Positions 45,985-55,382 of a stretch of 64,000 bases of DNA are shown one piece after another; positions within the stretch are counted from its first letter, which is position 1, and every line of letters starts with the position of its first letter. Position numbers and translations under genes: made by a program. The DNA is from Streptomyces endocoffeicus. Lineage in GTDB: Bacteria > Actinomycetota > Actinomycetes > Streptomycetales > Streptomycetaceae. Below the pieces are notes generated by a model. It saw nothing but the letters and a program-made list of their open reading frames with translations. It was not told where the DNA came from and searched no databases. The stretch is taken from positions 992,001 to 1,056,000 of the forward strand of contig NZ_JAERRG010000001.1 in the NCBI RefSeq assembly GCF_016741935.1. The letters are read 5' to 3'.

Positions 45985-47964
45985 ATGCACATTCGCGATC
46001 TTCCGTACCCCGATCCCGGCCGACCCGACGTGCGGTCAGGTCCGAGGTTTCTCTTCTGGCTGGGCAGGAATCAGCTGGGCGGGCAGGTCAAGGCGGCCCT
46101 CTGGGGTCTGGTGCACATGGCCGCGCTGGTGTCCTTCCCGCTCGCCATCGGCTTCGGTGTGCAGGCGGTGGTGGACCGTTCCGGCTCCCGGCTGACGGTG
46201 GCCGGAGCGCTGATGGTGGGGCTCACCGTGCTCACCGCGCTGGGGGACGCCATGCTGCACCGCGCGGCGGTCACCAACTGGATCACGGCGGCGGCACGGG
46301 TGCAGCAACTGCTGTCCCGCAAAGCGGTGGAGCTGGGGTCCGCGCTCACCCGGAAGGTGGCGGCCGGCGAGGTGATCGCCGTCTCCACGGGCGATGTCGA
46401 GAAGATCGGCTGGTTTGTGGAGGCGCTGTCCCGCTTCACGGCGGCCGCGATCACCACCGTCGCGCTCTGCGTGGCGCTGGTGCTCTACCAGCCGGCGCTG
46501 GGAGCGGTGGTGGCGATCGGTGTGCCCGCGCTGGCGCTGGCCGTGCTGCCGCTGCTGCCGCGCGCGGCGCGCCGGGCCGACGACCAGCGGGAGAAGGCGG
46601 GCCGGGCCACCGAGCTGGCCTCGGACACCGTGGCCGGGCTGCGGGTGCTGCGGGGGATCGGCGGCGAGGAGCTGTTCCTGGGCCGCTACCGGAACGCCTC
46701 ACAGGAGGTGCGGGTCGCGGCGGTGCGCAGCGCGCGGATGTGGGCGCTGATCGCGGCCGTGCAGGTGGCGCTGCCGGGGCTGCTGCTGATCGGTGTGGTC
46801 TGGTACGGGGCGTCGCTGGCCCGCGAGGGGCGGATCGAGGTGGGCGAGCTGGTCACCGTCTACAGCGCCGTCACCTTTCTGCTCTTCCCACTGCGGCACT
46901 TCGAGGAGATCGCCATGGCGTACTCCTTCTCCCGGCCCTCCGCGCGGCGCGCGGCCCGGGTGCTGGCGCTGCGGCGCTCCTCCGCGGAGGGCAAGAGCCC
47001 GGCCACCGCGGCCACCGCGGACACGTCAGACACCGGGGCCACCGCGGTATCCGTGGACGGGGGCGAGCGCGCGGAAGCGCGGGAGGCCACCGGACCGCTC
47101 GGCGGGGATCTGTACGACCCGGCGAGCGGGACGCTGGCGCCGAGCGGGGTGCTGACCGCGGTGGTGTGCGGCGACCCGGACACTGCCGGGCGGCTGGCGG
47201 ACCGGCTCGGCGGACATCCCGCACTCGGCGGCCCGGGCGACGGGGACCACGGCGGTGCGCCGTCGGCGCTGCTGGGCGGAGTCGCCCTCGATGAGGTGGC
47301 GCTGGACTCGGCGCGCACGGCGGTGCTGGTGCAGGACAAGGACCCGGTGCTGCTGTCGGGGACGCTCGCCGAGCTGCTGGATGTGCCGAGGTCCGGGGAG
47401 GTCTCGGTGGAGAAGGCCCTCGATGCGGCCCAGTGCGGCGATGTGCTGGAGGCGCTGGCGCAGGCGTCGGTCGCCGACGAGGGTGACGCCGACCCCATGC
47501 GCACCCGGATCACCGAGCGCGGCCGCTCGCTGTCGGGTGGCCAGCGGCAGCGGCTGGCGCTGGCCCGCTCGCTGGTGACCGATCCGGAGGTGCTGGTGCT
47601 GGACGAGCCGACCTCCGCGGTGGACTCGCACACCGAGGCGCGGATCGCCGACGGGGTGCGGCGGCTGCGGACGGGCCGGACCACCATCGTGTTCACCTCC
47701 AGCCCGCTGGTGCTGGACCGGGCGGACCGGGTGGTGTTCGTGGCCGACGGCGAGGCGGCGGGGGTGGGCACCCACCGCGAGCTGCTGGGCACCGACTCCG
47801 CGTATCGCGCGGTCGTCACCCGCGAGACGGACGGCGAGGCCGCCGTGCGGAGCGCCGGGCGATCCACCGGGCCGACCGGTCACGGCCTGGAGGACATCCC
47901 GCCGAAGGACATCGCGCGGGAAGACATCGCGCGGTTCGAGGAACAGATCGAGGAGTCGGCATGA
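45985..47964 (+). CDS. ABC exporter subunit A, lacks Walker A
   Basis: A half-transporter of about 659 residues. The first 330 form six membrane helices (LVSFPLAIGFGVQAVVD, TVALCVALVLYQPALGAVVA, VQVALPGLLLIGVVWYG). In the ATPase domain the Walker A position reads CGDPDTAGRLADRL, with no GK[S/T], so it cannot bind phosphate normally. The Q-loop (LVQDKDPVLLSGTL), signature LSGGQRQRLALAR (47529 on) and Walker B LVLDEPTSAVD are intact. A linker of about 60 residues is rich in Ala, Thr and Gly. The start chosen is ATG 45985 (MHIRDLPYP). It overlaps subunit B by 4 nt (ATGA). Confidence 0.92.
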   Translation: MHIRDLPYPDPGRPDVRSGPRFLFWLGRNQLGGQVKAALWGLVHMAALVSFPLAIGFGVQAVVDRSGSRLTVAGALMVGLTVLTALGDAMLHRAAVTNWITAAARVQQLLSRKAVELGSALTRKVAAGEVIAVSTGDVEKIGWFVEALSRFTAAAITTVALCVALVLYQPALGAVVAIGVPALALAVLPLLPRAARRADDQREKAGRATELASDTVAGLRVLRGIGGEELFLGRYRNASQEVRVAAVRSARMWALIAAVQVALPGLLLIGVVWYGASLAREGRIEVGELVTVYSAVTFLLFPLRHFEEIAMAYSFSRPSARRAARVLALRRSSAEGKSPATAATADTSDTGATAVSVDGGERAEAREATGPLGGDLYDPASGTLAPSGVLTAVVCGDPDTAGRLADRLGGHPALGGPGDGDHGGAPSALLGGVALDEVALDSARTAVLVQDKDPVLLSGTLAELLDVPRSGEVSVEKALDAAQCGDVLEALAQASVADEGDADPMRTRITERGRSLSGGQRQRLALARSLVTDPEVLVLDEPTSAVDSHTEARIADGVRRLRTGRTTIVFTSSPLVLDRADRVVFVADGEAAGVGTHRELLGTDSAYRAVVTRETDGEAAVRSAGRSTGPTGHGLEDIPPKDIAREDIARFEEQIEESA

Positions 47965-49742
47965 TCGGCGTGGCACCGCCCGCCTATGACCCGGCCGCAC
48001 CGGAGTCGGCGACGACGCTGCCGGTCGGCACACCCACCACCGTACGGGCCTATGTGCGGGAGCTGCTGCGGCGGCACCGGGCCGCGTTCACCTGGCTGAT
48101 GGTCGTGAACGCGACCGCGGTGCTCGCCTCCATGGTCGGCCCGCAGCTGCTGGGGGGCGTGGTCGAGGATCTCTCCCAGGGCGAGAAGGACCTCCACATC
48201 GGGCGCACGGTGTCGCTGTTCGCGGTGGCGCTGGTGGTGCAGACCGTGTTCGTCCGGCTGCTGCGGCTGCGCGGGGCGGTGCTGGGCGAGCAGATGCTGG
48301 CGGATCTGCGGGAGGACTTTCTCGTACGGTCGGTGGGTCTGCCCCCGGGGGTGCTGGAGCGGGCCGGGACCGGGGATCTGCTGTCCCGGATCACCACCGA
48401 TATCGACCGGCTGGCGAACGCGATGCGCGAGGCCGTGCCCCAGCTCGCCATCGGTGTGCTGTGGACCGTACTGCTGCTCGGCGCGCTGACCCTGACCGCT
48501 CCCCCACTGGGTCTCGCGGTGCTGGTGGCACTCCCGGTGCTGGTGATCGGCTGTCGGTGGTACTTCCGCCGCGCGCCGAGCGCCTACCGCTCGGAGGCGG
48601 CAGGGTACGCGGCGGTGTCCGCGGCCCTCACCGAGAGCGTGGACGCCGGGCGGACCATCGAGGCCCACCGGCTGGGCGACCGGCGGATCGCCCAGTCCGA
48701 GCTGCGCATCCGGCAGTGGACGGCATGGGAGCGCTACACCCTCTGGCTGCGCTCGGTGCTCTTTCCGGTGATCAATGTGAGCTACACGCTGATCACCGGT
48801 TCGGTGCTGATGATCGGCGGCCTGTGTGTGATGCGCGGCTGGATGTCGATCGGCGAGCTGACCACCGGGGCGCTGCTGTCGCAGATGCTCGTCGAGCCGA
48901 TCGGGCTGATCCTGCGCTGGTACGACGAGCTGCAGGTCGCGCAGGTGTCGCTGGCCCGGCTGGTGGGGGTGCGGGAGATCGAGGAGGGCCCCGCCGACGA
49001 GGGCGTGGTCCCCGGTGGCCGGGAGGTGCGGGCGGACGCGGTGCGGTTCGGCTACCACGAGGGCAGCGATGTGCTGCACGAGGTGTCCATGAAGGTGGCC
49101 CCGGGGACACGACTGGCGCTGGTGGGCCCGTCCGGGGCGGGGAAGTCCACCCTGGGGCGGCTGCTGGCCGGGATCTACTCCCCGCGCACCGGCCGGGTGA
49201 CCCTGGGCGGTGCGGAGCTGGCGCGAATGCCGGCCGAGCGGGTCCGTGAGCATGTGGCCCTGGTCAACCAGGAGCACCATGTCTTCGTGGGCTCGCTGCG
49301 GGACAATCTGCTGCTGGCCCGCGCCTTCGCCGGGGACGCCGAGCTGTGGGCGGCGCTGGGAGCCGTCGACGCCGATGGCTGGGCCCGCGCGCTGGACGAG
49401 GGGCTGGACACCGAGGTCGGCTCGGGCGGTCTCGCGCTCACCCCCGCACAGGCGCAGCAGATCGCGCTGGCCCGGCTGGTGCTGGCCGATCCGCATACGC
49501 TGGTGCTGGACGAGGCCACCTCGCTGCTGGACCCGCGGGCGGCGCGCCATCTGGAGCGGTCGCTGGGCCGGGTGCTGGAGGGCAGGACCGTGGTGGCGAT
49601 CGCCCACCGGCTGCACACGGCGCATGACGCGGATGTGATCGCCGTGGTCGAGAGCGGCCGGATCACCGAACTGGGCAGCCACGACGAACTCGTCGCGGCG
49701 GACGGGGCGTACGCCGCGCTGTGGCGCTCCTGGCATCGGTAG
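47961..49742 (+). CDS. ABC exporter subunit B, degenerate signature motif
   Basis: A 593-residue half-transporter translated from an ATG overlapping the stop of subunit A. Six membrane helices occupy about 40-340. The ATPase domain has an intact Walker A (GPSGAGKST), Q-loop (VNQEHHVFVGSL), Walker B (LVLDEATSLLD) and H-loop (IAHRLHTA), but the signature is LTPAQAQQ instead of LSGGQ (49437-49451). Paired with subunit A, one composite site is canonical (Walker A of B with LSGGQ of A) and the other lacks both halves. A strong hairpin follows six bases after the stop. Confidence 0.93.
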   Translation: MIGVAPPAYDPAAPESATTLPVGTPTTVRAYVRELLRRHRAAFTWLMVVNATAVLASMVGPQLLGGVVEDLSQGEKDLHIGRTVSLFAVALVVQTVFVRLLRLRGAVLGEQMLADLREDFLVRSVGLPPGVLERAGTGDLLSRITTDIDRLANAMREAVPQLAIGVLWTVLLLGALTLTAPPLGLAVLVALPVLVIGCRWYFRRAPSAYRSEAAGYAAVSAALTESVDAGRTIEAHRLGDRRIAQSELRIRQWTAWERYTLWLRSVLFPVINVSYTLITGSVLMIGGLCVMRGWMSIGELTTGALLSQMLVEPIGLILRWYDELQVAQVSLARLVGVREIEEGPADEGVVPGGREVRADAVRFGYHEGSDVLHEVSMKVAPGTRLALVGPSGAGKSTLGRLLAGIYSPRTGRVTLGGAELARMPAERVREHVALVNQEHHVFVGSLRDNLLLARAFAGDAELWAALGAVDADGWARALDEGLDTEVGSGGLALTPAQAQQIALARLVLADPHTLVLDEATSLLDPRAARHLERSLGRVLEGRTVVAIAHRLHTAHDADVIAVVESGRITELGSHDELVAADGAYAALWRSWHR

Positions 49743-49747
49743 CGGGA

Positions 49748-49777
49748 GGGGTGGCCGCGCCCCGGCGTGGCCACCCC
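49748..49777. terminator. Hairpin terminator after the ABC exporter operon
   Basis: Perfect 9-bp stem GGGGTGGCC (49748-49756) and GGCCACCCC (49769-49777) with a 12-nt loop, beginning 6 nt after the TAG of subunit B. There is no U-tract, as is common for Streptomyces intrinsic terminators. It could also serve the convergent hydrolase gene. Confidence 0.7.
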
Positions 49778-49794
49778 GATGCCCTCCGGGGCCG

Positions 49795-49832
49795 CCCTGG
49801 TGCGGTCCGGGACCACCCTGGTGCGGTCCGGG
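49795..49832. repeat. Short direct repeat in convergent intergenic gap
   Basis: The 17-nt unit CCCTGGTGCGGTCCGGG occurs at 49795-49811 and 49816-49832, a period of 21 bp. It lies between the ABC exporter terminator and the end of the hydrolase gene. No function is apparent. Confidence 0.75.
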
Positions 49833-49855
49833 GCCGCCCCGGCCCCGTCCGGGGT

Positions 49856-50647
49856 TCAGATCACGCCGAGGGCGGCCAGTCCGCCCACGCCACCGAGCAG
49901 CATGAAGACCGGCATCAGCACCTTCAGCTCGACCCAGCTGCCGGCCCGGAACCGCATCCCCTTCGGCGGACCGATCGGGTACCAGCGCTTGCGGCCGATC
50001 GGGATGGGCCACAGGATCGGGCAGCCGGAGACGGTGAGCGCGTCCCCGATGTCGTGGACCAGGGCGCCGAGCACGATCGGCAGGCCGAGCCAGAGGTACT
50101 CCTGGCCCGGTGCGCTGAACAGCCAGTCCGAGCCATTGCCGGCCTTGTCCAGCACATCGGCGAGGATCCAGGCACTGGCCGCCCCGAGCAGCCACACCAG
50201 GACATCGCTGGAGACCCGCGCCGCCCGCCACAGCAGCCCCTCGACGGCCAGCACCATGTGCACGAAGAGGATGCCCAGCACCGCCCAGCGCCCGCCGATC
50301 ATCGCGAGCGCGGAGGCTCCGGCGCCGATCAGCACCGCCCATACCCAGGTGTGGGTCAGGGTGCGGTGGCCGCCGGAGCGGCGCGGGTCGCCCGCCTTCC
50401 TGGTCGACTTGTAGACGGAGTACGAGATCTTGTCGATCACCTCGCACAGAGTCCGTGATATGGGCCCGAAGGCGCGCGATATGGTCGCCGCCTTGTGGTC
50501 GAGGTCGGGGGCGAGCGCCGCTCCCGCGCAGATCAGCGCGCCGGCGACCAGCACCGGCCAGGGCATCGCGTGGCCGGCCGCCGCGGCCGCCGCCCCCACC
50601 CCCAGCCAGGCCGCCGCCCCGGACAGCGAATGCGCCGGTCCCATCAT
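49856..50647 (-). CDS. Membrane metal-dependent hydrolase (YdjM family)
   Basis: A protein of about 263 residues with at least five membrane helices. Conserved metal-ligand motifs of the YdjM/DUF457 family are visible: AHSLSG at the start, APDLDHKA, the HRTLTHTW motif, and GALVHDIGDALTVSGCP. Members are membrane proteins with His/Asp clusters predicted to bind a metal; their substrate is not known. ATG codons at 50647 and 50644 are adjacent, preceded by a G-rich site. It is divergent from the DUF3516 helicase gene with 136 bp between them. Confidence 0.85.
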   Translation of the reverse strand: MMGPAHSLSGAAAWLGVGAAAAAAGHAMPWPVLVAGALICAGAALAPDLDHKAATISRAFGPISRTLCEVIDKISYSVYKSTRKAGDPRRSGGHRTLTHTWVWAVLIGAGASALAMIGGRWAVLGILFVHMVLAVEGLLWRAARVSSDVLVWLLGAASAWILADVLDKAGNGSDWLFSAPGQEYLWLGLPIVLGALVHDIGDALTVSGCPILWPIPIGRKRWYPIGPPKGMRFRAGSWVELKVLMPVFMLLGGVGGLAALGVI

Positions 50648-50774
50648 GGTCGTACCCCGCCCCTGTTCTTTCCCGCTTCCGAGCGGGAGTTGACTGCTTC
50701 GGCCCGGCACAGCCTAGCGGCGGACGATCTTCACACGTACAGCCGGTTCCCGTCCCGGCGGAGAAACCAGGCAG

Positions 50775-50780
50775 TATAGG
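50775..50780 (+). promoter_or_regulatory. Candidate -10 box for leaderless helicase mRNA
   Basis: TATAGG lies four bases before the GTG start at 50784, so a transcript from it would start at or within a base or two of the start codon. This spacing is the usual sign of a leaderless mRNA in actinobacteria, and no ribosome site is present. The -35 region is not convincing. Confidence 0.45.
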
Positions 50781-50783
50781 TGC

Positions 50784-53312
50784 GTGACTCTTATCGATCA
50801 GCTGCCGAGCGACGCCGACCCCGACGCACTTTTCGAGGCGTTCTCCACCTGGGTCGAGGAGCGAGGCATCTCGCTGTACCCCGCCCAGGAGGAGGCGCTG
50901 ATCGAGGTGGTGTCCGGGGCGAATGTGATCCTCTCGACCCCCACCGGCTCGGGCAAGAGCCTGGTGGCGGCGGGCGCCCACTTCGCCGCGCTCGCCAAGG
51001 ACGAGGTCACCTTCTACACCGCGCCGATCAAGGCCCTGGTCTCGGAGAAGTTCTTCGAACTGTGCAAGCTCTTCGGCACCGAGAACGTCGGGATGCTCAC
51101 CGGCGACGCATCGGTCAACGCGGACGCGCCGGTCATCTGCTGTACGGCCGAGGTGCTGGCGTCCATCGCCCTGCGGGACGGCAAGGACGCCGATATCGGC
51201 CAGGTGGTGATGGACGAGTTCCACTTCTATGCGGAGCCGGACCGGGGCTGGGCGTGGCAGATCCCGCTGCTGGAGCTCCCGAGGGCGCAGTTCATCCTGA
51301 TGTCGGCGACGCTCGGTGATGTGAGCCGGTTCGAGGAGGATCTGACCCGGCGCACCGGGCGGCCCACCACGGTCGTGCGGTCGGCGACCCGGCCGGTGCC
51401 GCTGAGCTACGAGTACCGGACGACGCCGCTGACCGAGACGCTGACCGAGCTGCTGGAGACCCAGCAGGCGCCCGTCTACATCGTGCACTTCACCCAGGCG
51501 GCGGCGGTCGAGCGGGCCCAGGCGCTGATGAGCATCAATATGTGCTCGCGCGCCGAGAAGGACGAGATCGCCTCGCTGATCGGCAATTTCCGGTTCACCA
51601 CCAAATTCGGCCGCAACCTGTCCCGTTACGTCCGGCACGGGATCGGCGTGCACCATGCGGGCATGCTGCCCAAGTACCGGCGGCTGGTGGAGAAGCTCGC
51701 GCAAGCCGGGCTGCTCAAGGTCATCTGCGGTACGGACACCCTGGGCGTGGGCGTCAATGTGCCCATCCGCACCGTCCTGTTCACCGCGCTGACCAAGTAC
51801 GACGGTCAGCGGGTGCGGACGCTGCGGGCCCGGGAGTTCCACCAGATCGCGGGCCGGGCCGGACGGGCCGGCTTCGACACCGCGGGCTTTGTGGTGGCCC
51901 AGGCGCCCGAGCACGTCGTCGAGAACGAGAAGGCGCTCGCGAAGGCCGGGGACGATCCGAAGAAGCGCCGCAAGGTGGTCCGCAAGAAGGCGCCGGAGGG
52001 CTTCGTCAACTGGGGCCAGAACACCTTCGAGAAGCTCATCGCCTCCGACCCCGAGCCGCTCACCTCCCGGTTCCGGGTCACCCACGCGATGCTCCTGTCG
52101 GTGATCGCCCGTCCCGGCAGCGCCTTCGAGGGGATGCGCCGCCTGCTGGAGGACAACCACGAGCCGCGCAAGAACCAGCTGCGGCACATCCGCCGGGCGA
52201 TCGCGATCTACCGCTCGCTGCTGGACGGCGGGGTGGTCGAGCAGGTGAAGCCTGGGGACGCCGAGGGCGGGGGCGGAGGCGCCCCGATCGTCCGGCTGAC
52301 GGTGGATCTGCAGCAGGACTTCGCGCTCAACCAGCCGCTGTCCACCTTCGCGCTGGCCGCCTTCGAGCTGCTGGACCCCGAATCGCCCTCCTACGCCCTG
52401 GACATGGTCTCGGTCGTGGAGTCGACCCTGGACGACCCCCGGCAGATCCTGGCGGCGCAGCAGAACAAGGCGCGCGGTGAGGCGGTGGCCGCGATGAAGG
52501 CGGACGGCGTCGAGTACGAGGAGCGCATGGAGCGGCTCCAGGACATCTCCTACCCCAAGCCGCTGGAGGAACTGCTCTTCCACGCGTACGGGCTCTACCG
52601 CAAGAGCCATCCATGGGTCGGCGACCATCCGCTCTCGCCCAAGTCGGTGATCCGCGACATGTACGAGCGGGCGATGACCTTCACCGAGTTCACCTCGTTC
52701 TACGACCTGGCGCGGACCGAGGGCATTGTGCTGCGCTACCTGGCCAGCGCCTTCAAGGCCCTGGACCACACCGTGCCGGACGATCTGAAGTCCGATGACT
52801 TCCAGGACATCATCGCCTGGCTCGGCGAGATGGTGCGGCAGGTCGACTCCAGCCTCCTCGACGAGTGGGAGCAGCTGGCCAACCCGGCGGAGGAGTCGGC
52901 CGAGGAGGCGCAGGAGCGCGCCGACCAGGTCAGGCCGGTCACCGCCAACGCCCGCGCCTTCCGCGTGCTGGTGCGCAACGCCATGTTCCGCCGGGTGGAG
53001 CTGGCCGCGCTGGACAAGGTCGCCGAGCTCGGGGAGATGGACGCCGACTCCGGCTGGGACGAGGACGCCTGGGCCGAGGCGCTGGACGGGTACTGGGAGG
53101 AGTACGAGGAGCTCAGCACCGGAGCGCAGGCCCGCGGGCCGAAGCTGCTGCGGATCGAGGAGGACCCCGAGCACGGTCTGTGGCGGGTGCGGCAGACCTT
53201 CGACGACCCGAACGGCGACCACGACTGGGGTATCTCGGCGGAGGTCGATCTCGCCGCCTCCGACGAGGAGGGCCGGGCGGTGGTCCGGGTCACCGACGTG
53301 GGCCAACTGTAG
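50784..53312 (+). CDS. DEAD/DEAH-box RNA helicase with DUF3516 C-terminus
   Basis: An 842-residue Ski2-like helicase. The first RecA domain has Walker A STPTGSGKS (about residues 53-61), motif II as DEFH in VVMDEFHFY and motif III SAT in LMSATLGD. The second has GVHHAGMLPKYRR, CGTDTLGVGVNVP and QIAGRAGRAGF. The C-terminal half, from about residue 420, is the helical DUF3516 region found with this helicase in actinobacteria. RNA processing or decay is the likely role. GTG start, probably leaderless. Confidence 0.94.
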   Translation: MTLIDQLPSDADPDALFEAFSTWVEERGISLYPAQEEALIEVVSGANVILSTPTGSGKSLVAAGAHFAALAKDEVTFYTAPIKALVSEKFFELCKLFGTENVGMLTGDASVNADAPVICCTAEVLASIALRDGKDADIGQVVMDEFHFYAEPDRGWAWQIPLLELPRAQFILMSATLGDVSRFEEDLTRRTGRPTTVVRSATRPVPLSYEYRTTPLTETLTELLETQQAPVYIVHFTQAAAVERAQALMSINMCSRAEKDEIASLIGNFRFTTKFGRNLSRYVRHGIGVHHAGMLPKYRRLVEKLAQAGLLKVICGTDTLGVGVNVPIRTVLFTALTKYDGQRVRTLRAREFHQIAGRAGRAGFDTAGFVVAQAPEHVVENEKALAKAGDDPKKRRKVVRKKAPEGFVNWGQNTFEKLIASDPEPLTSRFRVTHAMLLSVIARPGSAFEGMRRLLEDNHEPRKNQLRHIRRAIAIYRSLLDGGVVEQVKPGDAEGGGGGAPIVRLTVDLQQDFALNQPLSTFALAAFELLDPESPSYALDMVSVVESTLDDPRQILAAQQNKARGEAVAAMKADGVEYEERMERLQDISYPKPLEELLFHAYGLYRKSHPWVGDHPLSPKSVIRDMYERAMTFTEFTSFYDLARTEGIVLRYLASAFKALDHTVPDDLKSDDFQDIIAWLGEMVRQVDSSLLDEWEQLANPAEESAEEAQERADQVRPVTANARAFRVLVRNAMFRRVELAALDKVAELGEMDADSGWDEDAWAEALDGYWEEYEELSTGAQARGPKLLRIEEDPEHGLWRVRQTFDDPNGDHDWGISAEVDLAASDEEGRAVVRVTDVGQL

Positions 53313-53373
53313 CCTCCTGGACGCTGTCCACACCGGGGACCGGACCGGCCCCCTCAGTGAAGGAGCACCACCG

Positions 53374-54264
53374 ATGACCAATCCCGCCGAGCGCCTGGTC
53401 GATCTGCTCGATCTGGAACGGATCGAGCTGGACATCTTCCGTGGCCGCAGCCCCGATGAGTCGCTGCAGCGGGTGTTCGGCGGGCAGGTGGCGGGCCAGG
53501 CGCTGGTGGCCGCCGGGCGGACCACCGACGGGCAGCGTCCGGTGCACTCGCTGCACGCGTACTTCCTGCGGCCGGGTCGGCCGGGCGTGCCCATCGTGTA
53601 CCAGGTGGAGCGGGTCCGGGACGGGCGCTCCTTCACCACCCGCCGGGTCGTCGGCATCCAGCAGGGTCGCACGATCTTCAATTTGACGGCCTCCTTTCAC
53701 TCTCCTGAGCCGGGTATCGAGCATCAGCTGCCGATGCCGGATGTCCCCGGGCCGGAGGGTCTGCCGACCCTCGCCGATGAGGTGCGCGCCCATCTGGGCA
53801 CGCTCCCCGAGGCATTCGCCCGTATGGAGCGCCGGCAGCCCTTCGACGTCCGCTATGTGGAGCGGCTGCGCTGGACGGACGAGGAGCTCAAGGGCGCGGA
53901 ACCGCGCAGCGCCGTATGGATGCGCGCGGTGGGGCCGCTCGGGGACGACCCGCTGGTGCACACCTGTGCGCTCACCTATGCGAGCGACATGATGCTGCTG
54001 GACGCGGTGCGGGTGCCGGTCGAGCCGCTGTGGGGCCCACGGGGCTTCGACATGGCCTCGCTGGATCACGCCATGTGGTTCCACCGGCCGTTCCGCACCG
54101 ATGAGTGGTTTCTCTACGAGCAGGAGTCGCCCGTGGCCACGGGCGGCCGGGGACTGGCGCGCGGCCGGATCTACGACCGTGCGGGTCGACTTTTGGTGTC
54201 CGTGGTGCAAGAGGGACTGTTCCGCCCGCTGCGACCCGCCGAAGGTGCCGCGGACGACGGCTGA
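53374..54264 (+). CDS. tesB: Acyl-CoA thioesterase II (TesB family)
   Basis: A 296-residue double hot-dog thioesterase. Visible signs: RVFGGQVAGQALVAAGRT near residue 33, HSLHAYFLRPGRPGVPIVYQ, the catalytic Asp region YASDMMLLDAV (about 206), SLDHAMWFHRPFRTDEWFLY and the closing GRGLARGRIYDRAGRLLVSV. It hydrolyses acyl-CoA to free acid and CoA. ATG at 53374 has AAGGAG ten bases upstream. It follows the helicase by 61 nt on the same strand. Confidence 0.93.
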   Translation: MTNPAERLVDLLDLERIELDIFRGRSPDESLQRVFGGQVAGQALVAAGRTTDGQRPVHSLHAYFLRPGRPGVPIVYQVERVRDGRSFTTRRVVGIQQGRTIFNLTASFHSPEPGIEHQLPMPDVPGPEGLPTLADEVRAHLGTLPEAFARMERRQPFDVRYVERLRWTDEELKGAEPRSAVWMRAVGPLGDDPLVHTCALTYASDMMLLDAVRVPVEPLWGPRGFDMASLDHAMWFHRPFRTDEWFLYEQESPVATGGRGLARGRIYDRAGRLLVSVVQEGLFRPLRPAEGAADDG

Positions 54265-54321
54265 GCCCCACCGTGGTGTACCGCGCCCTGGCGTGCCCCA
54301 CAGGGGCGTGCGCACCGTGAC

Positions 54322-55284
54322 TCATCGCCTGCCGATCAGCTTCTGCCACAGGCTCCGCGGGCGGCCCGGAACCGAGGTGCGGTCATCGGGCACCGGCTCC
54401 GGCCCGGCGTCGGGACGTGGCGCGGACCGGGCCCGGCGGGCGTCGTCCAACGACGAGGCGAGGGCGGCCCGATAGCGCCGGATCTCCCGTGGGTCGTCCG
54501 CCGTGACCACCGTGCCGATGACATCCCGGACCGCTCCGGCCTCGGGGCGCATCCTGACGAGCGCGGGGCGGAGCTCCCGCAGATGGGCCCGCTCATAAGG
54601 ATCGGCCACGGCCGAGGCCAGCTCGACGGAGCCCAGCACCGATGCCAGCACCGCGGTCCGCTCCCAGGGGTCCTCGGTCTGGGTGAGCAGCTGGCCGATC
54701 CTTCGGCTGCGCCATTTGGCGGCCCGCCAGTCCTCCCCGGCGGCCAATGCGGCGCTCAGCCCCGGCGGGGTGCGGCCGCTCAGCAACTCCGGCTGCCTGA
54801 CGGCGAACTCGGTCAGATCCGACGCCAGATAGAGCCATACGACGGCCCGATAGCGATTGACATAGAACCGGACGGGGGCGAAGAAACCCCCGCGCGCGAG
54901 GCGGGTCAGCCGCCCCTGGGTAATGCCGAGCAGCTCCGCGCTCTCTGCCGTGCCGACCACGCGGAGACGGGCGATGAGCGCCTCCGGGAAGCCCTCGGCG
55001 GCGGTCACCCGCCTCAACTCCTCGCACGCCACCCGCCGGCCCAGACCGGTGGCGACGGTGCGCACTTCCCCCAACTGAACGGCCAGCTCGAACTCCCGCG
55101 GGTTGAGCCCCAGCGCCCGGGCCGCCGCGCCGAACGCGACGCTCTCGCCCGATCCGCCCGGCCCCGCCGGCCCGCCAGGGTCTCCCGGCCCGCTCGCCCG
55201 TCCCGGTACGCTCGGCTCGCCGAGCCGCTCCGGGCTCCACGGCCCCTGGCTCTCCCGCAGCTCCTGATCCACCCGCACTGCCAT
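54322..55284 (-). CDS. DUF6397-like protein with excisionase-type HTH
   Basis: A protein of about 320 residues. After a Gly/Pro-rich leader (about 20-48) come two helix-turn-helix-like segments: GAAARALGLNPREFELAVQL, and ESAELLGITQGRLTRLARGG followed by FFAPVRFYVNRYRAVVWLY, resembling MerR/excisionase DNA-binding folds. The remainder is helical and ends in a basic tail. It resembles Streptomyces proteins I recall as DUF6397; the assignment is moderate. ATG at 55284 has GGGGAGG upstream, better than the ATG at 55311. Confidence 0.7.
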   Translation of the reverse strand: MAVRVDQELRESQGPWSPERLGEPSVPGRASGPGDPGGPAGPGGSGESVAFGAAARALGLNPREFELAVQLGEVRTVATGLGRRVACEELRRVTAAEGFPEALIARLRVVGTAESAELLGITQGRLTRLARGGFFAPVRFYVNRYRAVVWLYLASDLTEFAVRQPELLSGRTPPGLSAALAAGEDWRAAKWRSRRIGQLLTQTEDPWERTAVLASVLGSVELASAVADPYERAHLRELRPALVRMRPEAGAVRDVIGTVVTADDPREIRRYRAALASSLDDARRARSAPRPDAGPEPVPDDRTSVPGRPRSLWQKLIGRR

Positions 55285-55382
55285 GCGACGTCCTCCCCCG
55301 CACTGCCTCAATCACTGACAGTGACGACGATAGCCGCGAAGCAAGATGCCCGGTCAGGCCTGTGGATAACTTCCGCACGGCA

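Noticed and set aside
47880..53681. A 1933-codon minus-strand open frame across ABC, hydrolase and helicase genes
   Set aside because: It spans several well-supported plus-strand genes in antisense and has no recognisable domain.
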